From: Dryas octopetala
Lineage: Eukaryota; Streptophyta; Magnoliopsida; Rosales; Rosaceae
Direction of reading: 5' to 3'
DNA length: 64,000 bases
Assembly (NCBI GenBank): GCA_963921425.1
Contig: OY992835.1
Location: forward strand, 1,674,001 to 1,738,000
Within the stretch, counting starts at the first letter, position 1. Every line of letters begins with the position of its first letter. Position numbers and translations under genes: made by a program. Of the stretch, positions 35,147 through 46,500 are shown piece after piece. Under the pieces are notes generated by a model that had not been told where the DNA came from, searched no databases, and saw only the letters and a list, made by a program, of their open reading frames with translations.

Positions 35147-38100
35147 AGTAAGTTTTTTTGAACTTTTGGAACTGTTAGGGTTTTCGACTTTTGGAACTTT
35201 TGGAACTGTTTGGTTTGTTTTATTGTGTATCGATGAGTGGTGTGCCATGTGCAAGATTCTTTGCATTTTAAAGCTTTTTTGAACTTTTGGAAGTGTTAGG
35301 AATTGTTTATTGCTTTAGACCCCAGTTTTCAACGAATGTGGTCCATGGTTGGTGTGGTGTCGTGTACTTGTGTAATAGTGGGTTGGGGGTTTAATTGGGG
35401 GTTGTTATCTACCATTCAATATTGGAAACAAAAGTTGTCTTTTACCTGGTGTTGCAACTTTATGGTTTTAGATTGGTTGGTGTCGTGTCTTTTAGTGCAT
35501 AAATGAGGAGGGTGGTGGAACATACTTGCAGTGAAAAAAACTTAATATATGCTGCGAAGGGTTGTTACACACTTACATGCTGCCAAGGGTTGTTACACAC
35601 TTACACCTAATAAATTTCATTAAACATACTTGCAGTGAAAAAAACTAAGAGGAGGGTGGTGGAACCTGCTGATGGCGAAAGGGAGAATGTGATTGAGGTG
35701 GAAAGTGAGTCTGAAGATGATAATGCAGATGATGGTGAGTCTGAAGATTATAATGCTGAGGAGAGTGAGCCTGAAGATGAAGATGATAATGCTGAGGAGG
35801 GTGAGTCTGAAGATGAAGATGCTAATGCTGAGGAGGGTGAGTCTGAAGATGATGAGGAAGATGATGCAGATGATCCTTTGTTTGAGGATGAATTTTATGG
35901 GGTTAGTGATGAAGAGATTAGGCTAGTGAGGGATGATGATAGGCTATTTGAGGGATACATAGACCCCACTGCTGATGACAGAGACCCTAATGCTGAATTG
36001 GATGATAATGTGGTTTCGGATGAGGAAATTGATGATGAGGTGAGGACACCAGACAACTCATCAGATGAAGATCTTCCTCAGCAGGGCACTGCAGTTAAAA
36101 GACCAAAGAGGAGACTGCCCAAGTTTCATGAATTCAATGAGGATGTAGACCTAAAGGACCCTCATTTTAAGTTGGGAGACAAGTTTGCCACTGCTAATTT
36201 GTTTAGAAGGGCTGTTAAAGAGTTCTCACTGAAATGTGGTAGACAAATTGATTTTGTGAAAAATGATAAAAATGCAGTAAGGGCAGTTTGTAAGAAGAAG
36301 TGTGGGTTTGTTGTGTTTGCATCCTCACAGAATGGTAGTTCTGAGTTGTATGTGAAGACCTTGGTGGGCAATCATGTTTGCAATAAGGAAACAGTGAGCA
36401 AGCATCTCACTGCAGATTGGCTTGCAAAGAGGTATATGACTCAACTTGCTTACAACCCGAGATGGGAGCTGAATTCTTTCAAGGAACAGGTCCTAAATGA
36501 GACAGGGATAAATGCACAAGCCTCATTGATCTACAGAGCAAAGGCTAAGGCCACTGTGTTACTTGAGGGAACATATATGCAACAATATGGACAAATGTGG
36601 GACTATTGTGCTGAGTTGTTGAGGAGAAATAGGGGAAGCACAGTGATATTGAAGACATCTGGTGGTGAGCAAGATGCTATTAGGTTCCAGAGGGTGTACA
36701 TTTGTCTTGGTGCCTTGAAGAGAGGTTTTTTAGAGGGATGTAGGCAAGTAGTTGGGCTGGATGGGTGTCACATCAAAGGACCTCATCCTGGACAGATTCT
36801 AAGTGCTGTTGGGATAGATGCCAACAATGGCATGTACCCAATAGCATATGCTGTGGTTGAGGTGGAGAATTATGAGACATGGTTCTGGTTTCTGGAGCTG
36901 CTGGGGGGTGACTTGCACATTGAAAATTCGCATCATTGGGCATTTTTAAGTGACAAGCAGAAGGGACTTATAGATGCCATCAAGGATCAGTACCCCGAGT
37001 CAGAGCATAGACATTGCCTTAAGCATTTATATGCTAATTTCAGTCAAAAGCACAAAGGTTTGGCATTGAAGAAGCAAATGGAGAAAATAGCAAGGGCCAC
37101 CACACTGGAGTGGTTTGATGCTGAAATGAAGAAGATGCTTGAATTGGATGAGGCTGCTTTTAAGTGGTTGCATGAAAAGGATCCTAAGAATTGGGCTCTT
37201 TCTCATTACAGTACCCAATTCAAGTGTGAAAAGATGCTTAACAACTACTGTGAGGCCTTCAACATGGCTATATTGGAGGCTAGAGATAAGCCCATTCTGA
37301 CTTTGTTGGAAAGGATTAGAATGTACTTGATGTTGTTAACAGCCACTAGAAGGGCAGGTGTTGAGAGGTGGCATCATGAGGTAGGTCCTAGGGTGGTTAA
37401 GAAATTGAATGACATTAGAGATGAGGCAAGGTGGTGCATTCCAAGACCAGCAGACAAGCACAAATACCAGGTTATCCAGCATGGTGGCAACAGGAGCTTT
37501 GTGGTTGATTTGGTCCAGCATACTTGTTCATGTAAAGCTTGGGACCTAAGTGGGCTGCCATGTGTTCATGCTTGCTCAGCTATAAGCTACTTAAATGGGA
37601 TCCCCTTCAGTATGTGGACAATTGTTACAAGAAAGATGCTTACATAAGAACCTACAGGGAGCTGATTGAGCCAATGCCAAGTAGTGATCAGTGGAAAAAG
37701 ACTGGAAAAGCCCCAATGCTACCACCACTTTACCACAAGCAGCCAGGTAGACCTAAAAAGTCAAGGGTTAAAGCACCAAATGAAAGCCCCAAAAGGCCAA
37801 GTCAAGCTCACAAGCTGCAAAAGTTTAACTTCCACACAAAGTGTGGTAATTGTGGAGAGATTGGGCATAATGTTAGGAGTTGTAAAGCAAGTGTTGGGAC
37901 TCGGGACAAAAAGCAGGTAAATAATGGCCTTCTCATTTTTTCATATGTATATGCAATCTATTGTTGGGCTTTGGTTCTCATTTTATCATGTGTACATGCA
38001 GGCTGCTAAGAGTGCAAGGACCACTACAGATGGAAGTGCACGCAGGCCCACCAAACTACCAGTGAGTGGACTTGCCCCTTTAGTGTTGTCTTGTTACTTG

Positions 38101-38179
38101 ACACTTTAGCATTTAACTTTGACTGTTTTTTTTGTATGTTTCATGTAGTTCAATAGACAGACCCAAAACAATGGAGAGT
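35147..38179 (+). pseudogene. MULE transposase (MuDR type), spliced, with one frame break
   Basis: A leader exon ends at 35147 before GTAAGT; the intron ends with TTGCAG at 35635. Joining gives A|TG AAA AAA ACT AAG, so the start codon spans the junction. The long frame to about 37600 has an acidic repeat region (residues 20-130, repeating AEEGESEDED), the MuDR N-terminal zinc domain (KKKCGFVVFAS), the catalytic core with VVGLDGCHIKG and WAFLSDKQKG, and the SWIM zinc finger CSCKAWDLSGLPCVHACSAI. At about 37595 a one-base loss moves the continuation (DPLQYVDNCYKKDAYIRTY) to another frame, which also holds a CCHC knuckle (CGNCGEIGHNVRSC). Two short introns follow (37918-38001 and 38065-38149), with a stop at 38177-38179. 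The protein would cut and paste the element in the nucleus. Confidence 0.9.
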
Positions 38180-38202
38180 GACCATCGAAGAGAACAAATC
38201 CA

Positions 38203-38550
38203 TTGAGGAAGGCAAGATGTGTATCACATATGAGCCATCAGGAGGGTGAAGGGCCTTCAAATAATGTCCAAAAAGAAGGGCCATCTCAGCAGGACAACTT
38301 TGAGGGTCCATATGAATATGACAACTTTGAAGGTCCATCTCAGCAAGCCACTCAAGGTCCATCCCAGCCTCAGCCATCCCAATCTTGTGGAGACCCCCAA
38401 CAACAAGCCCAACCTTATGGAGACCCCCAGCCTCAGCAAGCCCAACCTGGCACCAAGAAGGGCAAGAATAAGAAGCCCAAGACTGCAAACCAGCTATTCA
38501 GGGAGAAGTGTTTGAACTTGCAGAGGGCCACATTTGGATGGTTGGATTGA
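38203..38550 (+). pseudogene. Glutamine/proline-rich tail of the MULE transposase region
   Basis: The frame, extendable upstream to about 38182, encodes a Q/P/G-rich sequence with repeats such as YGDPQPQQAQPG and a basic end (KKGKNKKPKTAN). It begins just past the stop of the last transposase exon and probably was once its continuation. No domain is recognised. Confidence 0.45.
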
Positions 38551-38621
38551 TGATGTTAAGACAACCAGTCATTTTTTGAGAACTTTGATATGGGTGGCAG
38601 ACAATTGTCAAGATGATGTTG

Positions 38622-38810
38622 GTTTTAGGCTCATTTTGTAAAACTTGCATATTGCCATGTTTTGTGTACTTTGTAAGCAGGTGTAGATGTTTGGATGTCT
38701 TGTGTTGGTTTTAGGCACATTTTGTAAAACTTGCATATTGCCATGTTTTGTGTACTTTGTAAGCAGGTGTAGATGTTTGGATGTTTGGTTTTAGGCACAT
38801 TTTGTGAACC
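38622..38810 (+). repeat. 86-bp tandem repeat in the MULE
   Basis: The segment containing TTTGTAAAACTTGCATATTG occurs twice at a spacing of 86 bp, with the beginning of a third copy after 38790. Confidence 0.85.
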
Positions 38811-39032
38811 TTGGAAGGCTTGTGTTGCTTTTCGGATGATTGTATGCAGGGTATGCAGGGGTTGCAATATATAATGTCATATTACTGCAAAATTCATGTC
38901 CATTTATTTTCACAGAAAATCTATGTCAATTTATTTCAAATAGGATCAACCATTAATTCATGTCAATTTACTGTCCAAACCCATGCCAATTCACCTTAGT
39001 TTTTCATACTATTCATAATCATATTCATGTCG

Positions 39033-39270
39033 TTTTCAATTGGCATTTGATTTCCAATTGACATTTGACTGCTAAGTAATTGCCATATGAGATGTCAATA
39101 ATCTGAACTGCAGTTTCATTTCCAATTGGCATTTGATTTCCAATTGACATTTGACTGCTAAGTAATTGCCATATGAGATGTCAATAATCTGAACTGCAGT
39201 TTGATTTCCAATTGGCATTTTATTTCCAATTGACATTTGACTGCTTAGTAATTGCCATATGAGATGTCAA
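39033..39270 (+). repeat. Second 86-bp tandem array in the MULE
   Basis: Three copies of a unit with CCAATTGACATTTGACTGCT and GCCATATGAGATGTCAA are spaced 86 bp apart (anchors 39061, 39147 and 39233). Each unit holds short palindromes such as CCAATTGG. The unit is unrelated to the 86-bp repeat at 38622. Confidence 0.88.
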
Positions 39271-39953
39271 CTGTTACATTACGGAATGTAAATTACTGCA
39301 TTGATATAAATAATTCTTACACCCTTAATAGCATAATAACCAACAAAATTCCCCAGGAGACAACCATACATTGTCAATTTCATTACAAACCCAGTTGGAT
39401 ATTTTCCATACTTATGCCCTTAATAGCATAATAGCCAAGAAAATTGCCCAGGACACAACCAGGGCAACCCACAAGCGCTTTTCTCTAGCATTCTCTCTTT
39501 CAACCATTACTCTAGGACCCTCAATACCATTAAGCCTTCTCCGCAACCCATTGATCACATCCCTTGAACGATCGCACATCTTTGGATCCAGCCACACGAA
39601 AAAACCACAACCCGTGTTTTTCTGCAAACCCAACCATTATTATCTCTAACTAAATTATTAAACATAAACCATGAACCAGAATCAACCCATAAATCTCACC
39701 CCACTCCACTTTGGACACCCATGAAACCTCCTCCCTGGATTCAAATCTGTCCAGGAGGTGGATATTCGTGCAACCAATCCACAGTGGCAGCGCAGTGATG
39801 ATTCACCATCAGCATCTTCGTTGTGCGTCCTGCTCTGGTAGCTTCGATGGCTGCTGCTTCGACTCATTTTGAAGAGAAGAGAAAATTGATGAGGGAGAGA
39901 GGTAAGCTCGAGCTGAGATAAAGAGATGGGGATTTGAGGAGATAAAGAGGGCC

Positions 39954-40230
39954 AGCTGAGCTGGCATCGGGTGGGTCCCACATGTGGGTATGTGGCATTT
40001 GGGGGCTGTCTAGGTGGAAAAGGCTGGAATGCTGAATGGTCCAGGGAGGTCGAAATGACCAATTTACCCTGCCACATCAGCAAAATAGACGGAAGTTGAG
40101 ACGGAAATTGGACGAAGGGGTACATTAGACTAACGTTGTAACTGTTAGGGGGTAAATTGATAAAATTAATAAGTCAGGGGGCACATTAGGAATGGGATCA
40201 TAGTTCAGGGGGCAAAAAACATAATAAGCC
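39954..40230 (-). repeat. MULE right terminal inverted repeat
   Basis: 277 bp, the inverse of 34659-34935. An AAGAAAAAA target duplication follows directly. Confidence 0.96.
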
Positions 40231-40546
40231 AAGAAAAAAAGCCAAAACTCCTACAAATAAAAAAAGCCAAGCATTTAATTCACTGTATCAGTTCCGTAAC
40301 TTCCGTTTTTATTTTATCCTTTTATACGTTCAACAATTTGATGGAATTTTAGACAAGTTAAAATATCACAAAACATTGTAAACCAGGGTTCCTTGACAAA
40401 TCCAAAAAAGAAGATAAAATTGAAAGACCAACAAAATTGAAACTTTTATAATGTTATTAACTATGGAAAAAATTAAAAATAAAAAAACATTTTGGAAGTA
40501 TGGATGATAAAAGCCTATTTTTCCTTCTTGATATATGAAAAATGAT
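40231..40546 (-). other. PAO4 3' UTR and immediate 3' flank
   Basis: AT-rich sequence between the PAO4 stop codon and the MULE. The polyadenylation site cannot be fixed by eye, so the MULE may lie in the 3' UTR or just beyond it. Confidence 0.5.
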
Positions 40547-43500
40547 TCACATTCTTGAGATTTGCAGAGGAACTGTTGCTTCCAGGACTTCATCCCTAAT
40601 GTAAGAACCATGAAGCTTTTCCAGTCTACCAAGTTTCTCTAAGAGATGCTTCTGGCAGTTTTCAGCAGCCATAACTCCTGCTGAGTAAGCTCCATGAACA
40701 GATCCTTGGTGGTCCATGCTAACAGCTTCCCCTCCGAAAAAAAGGTTACCCAAGGGTGCTCGAAGCCTATCGTATGTATCTCCAGGCTTTCCAACCAGAT
40801 CCAACGAGTAACATCCAAGAGAATTTAGGTCTGTTCCCCAACGTGATACAAGATATTGAACCTGTTACAGAGAGACCAACCAAAGGTAAGTCCATGATTT
40901 TGGCATCAACCGACTCCTGATCACCATAAGAAGTAATTTTATTCCATTTGCTGTTAATTAGATCATATCCTGGACTAAGAAGGTATGTTTACAGTTAAAA
41001 ATCTGAGTCACTATTGTCTGTTGTAAATGGTACAAGGTTGAGAAAATATGTGGAAATAATCTTACTGGCTCAGTTGCATCAGGTAACATCTTCTTGAGCT
41101 GTGACATCACAAAATTAGCAGCCTCATCATCAGTTAGTTTTTCAAGGTCATATGCAAACCTTCCAGCAGCCATATAGACGAGGACAGGGTGGCCTGTGGT
41201 CTTGTGAAGATTGAGAAAATAACCACATCCATAAGAAGTTGGTGCAACAATGCCTAAGAGCTCTACATTTGGCCAGAAAACTTCTTCAAATCGTAAAGCA
41301 ATTTTGTTTTCATTGCCCACCCCAAGATCAGAAATTGCATCGACCTTCCACTCAGGCAACTTTGGTTCAAACTCAATCAACTTGGCTTTAAGGATCCCAA
41401 GGGGTACTGTTATAATAGCAGCATCTACAATGAAGTTTCTTCCATCCTCAATTGTGACCACCACCTTATTACACCCATTTAATATCTTTGTAACCCTGCT
41501 TATCAAGATTCACAAACGAATTCAGACCAAAAAGAAGGATTCATAAAAGAATTAAACTTTATTCTTCCCTGGAAACATGTGTATTTATTTATTTATCTAC
41601 TTTACTTTTGTGAACCTCAAAAAGGATATGTTCACAAAAGGATTGATAATACTTACTAGAAACCTGAATTTGTCTTGCAAATTTGCAATAAACATTGCAA
41701 CAACAACAATATTCTTATACTTGATAGACTCGATCAAAGCCAAGATAAAATTTTAAAATTATTTATGGTTGCACAGCAACAATTATATTGTCAGCTTAGC
41801 AAAAAACTTATGAAAGCTGGGATAAAATTCTAAAAGTAAATTATGGTACTGCCATGGATGTCAGAGACCCCAGGGGTGCAAGGTTTTTTTATTCATTACA
41901 CAATAAGTGGGTTTAACATAGGGCATGCAAAGATAAGGATTCAAGTAAGAGTACAAATAATAGCCTAAAATGTTTGTATCATTCTTAGAAACCATTTTCA
42001 ATATCATGAACAGAGGAAACAACCATTCCGATTATTTATTCATCCACCCGCCAAAACAGTGTCATAACCGATGCATGATGTAGAAATTAGAGCATCAAAA
42101 CCCAAATCAATCAGCAATGAGTGGAGAGACCCAGGACATTATATATTGCAGGGCAAGGCTTTACACTCCTGATGTGGGATTACTCTCAGCACGCTCCCTC
42201 ATATGTGGCATGACTTTAGTTAAACACGTGAACAACTTATACTAGGTGACATGAGAGCACGTGCGGCCATTTGGTATGACACGTGGATTGTCTGCTCTGA
42301 TACCATCATGAAGTATGACGATCCTACCCAAAACCAATTGGCAACGGGTGCAGAGGCCTATGACATTATATATTGTAACTTTTTAAGGCAAGACTTCACA
42401 TTCCCAATGAGGGAATATTCTCAACACACCCCCTCACGTGTGGTGTGACTCGAGCCAAACACATGATCAACTTATATTTGGTGATGTGGGAGATCATATT
42501 ATCGTTAAGGCTGACACATGGATTGTGTGCTTTAATACCATGTAGAAGAATGAACATCCAACCAAGAACCAAATGGCAATAGGTGGAGAGACCATTGGGT
42601 AAAACATCCAACCAAAACATTTTGTAAGCCAAGACTTTACACTCTGATGTGGAATTACTCTCAACACATCCCCTAATGCATGATGTGACTTGAGCCAAAC
42701 ACGTGGACAATTTATATTGAGTGAAATGGTAGCATATGTGGCCATTGGGCTTGACACGTGGGTTGTCTGCTTTGATACCATGATGAAGTATGAGTATCCA
42801 ACCCAAAGCCAATTGATGATGAGTTTCAATTAACATTGGGCGAAGAGACTCTAGATATTATATATTTTAAGGCAAGGCTTTACACTCACAATGCAGGATT
42901 ACTCTCAACATAGGACAACATTTAGAGCTTTGAGGCGAAGGTTATCATAATGAAACTCGTGAGTGATTTGAAAGTTAAAAAAAGGATTGTAAATTAGATA
43001 ACAAACAGTTCGGAAATGAAAATTGTTAGAAGATAAAAGAATTTAGGCAACAATGGAGATGTGCAGAAAAAGCTTTATTATGGGTTGTTTGCAGTGAAAG
43101 AAATAGTAAAATTTTTAAAGAAAACAATGGAGAAATTGAAATAATTTGGAGAAGGAAACCATATCGTCAACAATGAAGGAAACCCAACTTCCCAAATCAT
43201 TTTAGCCCAACCCTAATTTGATAATTTGAGACCCTAATTCAAATGAGCAGCCCTAAACCCCACAGAAGGGTCTCACAGGTCCTGTGCTGACCAATACACC
43301 CTTTAAAAATTTGCCAAACGAAAGCCTTAATAGACATAACAGATGAGACAATTTAAAAACATGGGATGAAGTCTGGGGGGCAAAGTGAGACACGGGCTAT
43401 AATTCAGGGGGCATGGTTATAATTAAGCCTAAATATTTTTATATTAGCGTGTAAGATAGGTAAGTTTCAAAACTTTAGTCTTATTCTGTTATACTAGCCT

Positions 43501-46500
43501 CTTGCCAGCTGCTACCGCTAGTTCAATGTGTCAGAGACTGATGCTTTTCCTTATCTTTTTTTTTTTTTTTTTCAATTGGTATATTTATTGCGAAGGACTC
43601 GTTGTTAGTGATAAATTGGTAGCTGTATGCAAGGGGCTGGTATAAGAGATATTAAGAAAGTGGTCGGCATAGCAGATTCAGGTCTAAATATCCTTTTAGG
43701 GAGACAATAGTTTAAAGCATGAGCCCAAAACCAGCTTCTATCTTTATATAATAATATAGAATTATATATTTAAAAATATTCTATTGCAGAATGAAATTTT
43801 GGATTGGATATCCAAATCTGTTGCATCATTGTCCAGTTGCGTCATTCTTGTGGGGACGATTGTTAAGAGGGAAGAGTTGGCAATTTTGTGGGAGAGAGTC
43901 TGATCCTGGGCTTCCCTCTTGGGTTCTGTTTCTTTGGAGTTTAGAGATTATTCAGTTTTGCGATCATTATTCAATTTTGAGGTCATTATGGTAATTGGCT
44001 TTGTTAATGATCTGTTTAGTTGCTTGTACTGTAAGTTTTTATCTTCAGTGTTAATGGATATCTTATCCACGATGTTGTACTCACTGTTTTCTATTAATAA
44101 AAGTGTGTTTCTTATCAAAAAAACAAAAATTATCCACATCTGTTAGGATTTGGAGATGGAGTGGAATTTACAAATCCAAAGGATATTTGGATTGGATTGG
44201 GTTTTGATTAACAAATTGGAGTACAGTTACCTCTAATATGATTCAAACCCAATTTGTTTACAGGTCTACCAACTAGCTAGCCCACCATCATTCTAGGAAT
44301 CACCCAGTACATTCAAACAAGCGGAAAAGCCCAAATATAAAGGAGCCTCACCCTAATTGTAGTTCCAAAGAAACAAAAATAAAAATATTTTACATAGAAA
44401 ACTTGGGAAGCTTACCACACATTGTTTTTTTTGTTATTTGAAACCCAGAAATCCCCCAGGCGAACCCGACTTCGAAACTGGGGCCTCTCGCTAAACCCTA
44501 CAATCTTTGGGAGGTAGGAAACTCTAGCAAATAGCTAGATAGGTACTTTTGAGGAATCAAACCCCAGGCCATATAGGAGCAACTCCAAACGAAGTGATAT
44601 ATCTGGTTACCCAAATCTATGCAACATAGTTTGTCAAGGATTGAAGAAACTGACTTCAGAATTTTGAAAACGAATGGTGGCAGAAAGGGTTAGAGACAAG
44701 GGGCACTAAAAATAAAAAATAAGAAATTCATGGTAAAGATGATGTAGTTCCACTTTAATATAAATCTTTGACCTTATCTAAGGGTTTATATGTCGCTTAC
44801 AACCCCAATGGCATCTTGTCAAATTTTTGTTTGAATATCCTCCAATACCCAACCAGCTCACATAAATGCATTTTGTCAATTATAGTACAAGCACACGTAC
44901 CTGTGATTCAAACGTACATCAATATCTTTTGCAAGAGCCTTTATTATGGGGTCATAACCTTGCACCATAAGTCCATGACCACCAGATAGGACATTCTCCT
45001 GTACAATAAGAAGTACCCTCAACTGTGTAAGCCTTCACCAATAGGTAAATCAAAGATACCTAGACTAAAAAATTTGCATCCAACCAGTAATTATGTGACC
45101 CAACACAAAACCTCCAACAGTGATACAGCTATTTATCAAGATAATAAAGATTATTTTTCTTAAACTCACAAATACATCCACTAACATTGATGATATCCCA
45201 CAGTTGGGTGGGGGAGGGGGAGTATTTATTCATTATCACACCAAAACATTAAATTGGCACTAAAAGACTGAAATGAGCAACAATGGCCAGGACTGAATTT
45301 GGGGCAAAATGGAATAAGAGGCTTCAGCGTTTGGACTTGCTCCTCAGAACAATATGTTTAATCATTCAAACCAGAACATTACGTGATTAATAAATTTGAG
45401 TGAGTTATTTTTATTGGATTCATCTAAACTTTAGGCAACTCAGGGGTAAAGTCACTCTATGCCAAGTAGCTTACTAGCAGAATTGTTATAGAGATTCAAG
45501 TACTAGTGGCAGCAATCCTATGGAGAACAGGAAAAAAAAGAGGAATTTGAAAAGTGTGTCCTTTGCCTGAATGGTGGGGAGTCTGGGGACTTCAAGAGCT
45601 GATAACAATATAAACATATAAACTAGTAAAATTTTCGAAAGACCAGCTACGTGAGGGTAATTACCCTTGCATATACATGCACAGTAAGCCTGACTGATAA
45701 TTAAATACTACTCATTCCTGATTAACAAACTGTTACCCAAGCTATTTACTAAAACTGCACTTCAACACCAGATCAATTTTATCTACAGGCATCAATTGTA
45801 AGGAGGTCATCCACGAAGAATTAATTACTAAAGTTTAGATAGTGTACATACCTGATCCCAGTTTTTCAGTGATATCATATCTGCATCTGCAGCAAACCAA
45901 GCTTCCATTCGACACATGTACCATTGCAACACTTGATGCGCAAGTCCTTTTTGTCTGCAGAAAGTGGAAGTTAAATCAGTAAGACTAACATATCCAACAA
46001 TTGAAGTATAATACAGTAAAATGTGTTCTAATTTACTTCATTTCCCATACCTTAATTCTGGATGCCTATCCAACACAATAGAAATTGCTTGAAGAACAGA
46101 CATGTCATCAGTATGCTCATTCCTTACTTTCCCGGTCTAAAGAAATAAAACAAGAAAAAACAGTTTGCAAATTTCCACAGAGCTGGATTCATAATTACAA
46201 CAAACAAAAAACGAAAACAGAAATTACTTGTATGATTCTACCTCTTTGAGAATTTTCTTGAATGTATCACCTACTTCAATGACCATCTGCTGAGGAACTT
46301 GATGGCCGTCCATATCAAAAAGTGCATAGCTGAAAGAACATCCAGATATTCAAGACAAGACTGAATACACAATAAACTGTAATTATAAATGAAAATATCA
46401 TTACTCCATGGGCTGGAAGATACAAATTTGAAGTATACAAAAAGTAAGCCATGGATTCAATTTGTTCTGTCACCTTACAGATGAAAATTACTAAACATTT

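Larger units (their letters stand above)
34659..40230 (+). mobile_element. Mutator-like element (MULE) with 277-bp TIRs, 5.6 kb
   Basis: The terminal inverted repeats 34659-34935 and 39954-40230 are the same length and differ at only two positions by eye. They begin GGCTTATTATG. The flanking 9-mers at 34650-34658 and 40231-40239 are both AAGAAAAAA, a perfect MULE-type target duplication. Inside are a MuDR-type transposase (35147-38179, spliced), then non-coding DNA with 86-bp tandem repeats. Near-identical TIRs and an exact target duplication indicate recent insertion. It landed about 320 bp downstream of the PAO4 stop codon, so the two transcription units face each other. Confidence 0.96.

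Noticed and set aside
39033-39270. Regularly spaced repeats that might suggest a CRISPR-like array
   Set aside because: The whole 86-bp unit is repeated without unique spacers, and the setting is a plant MULE.
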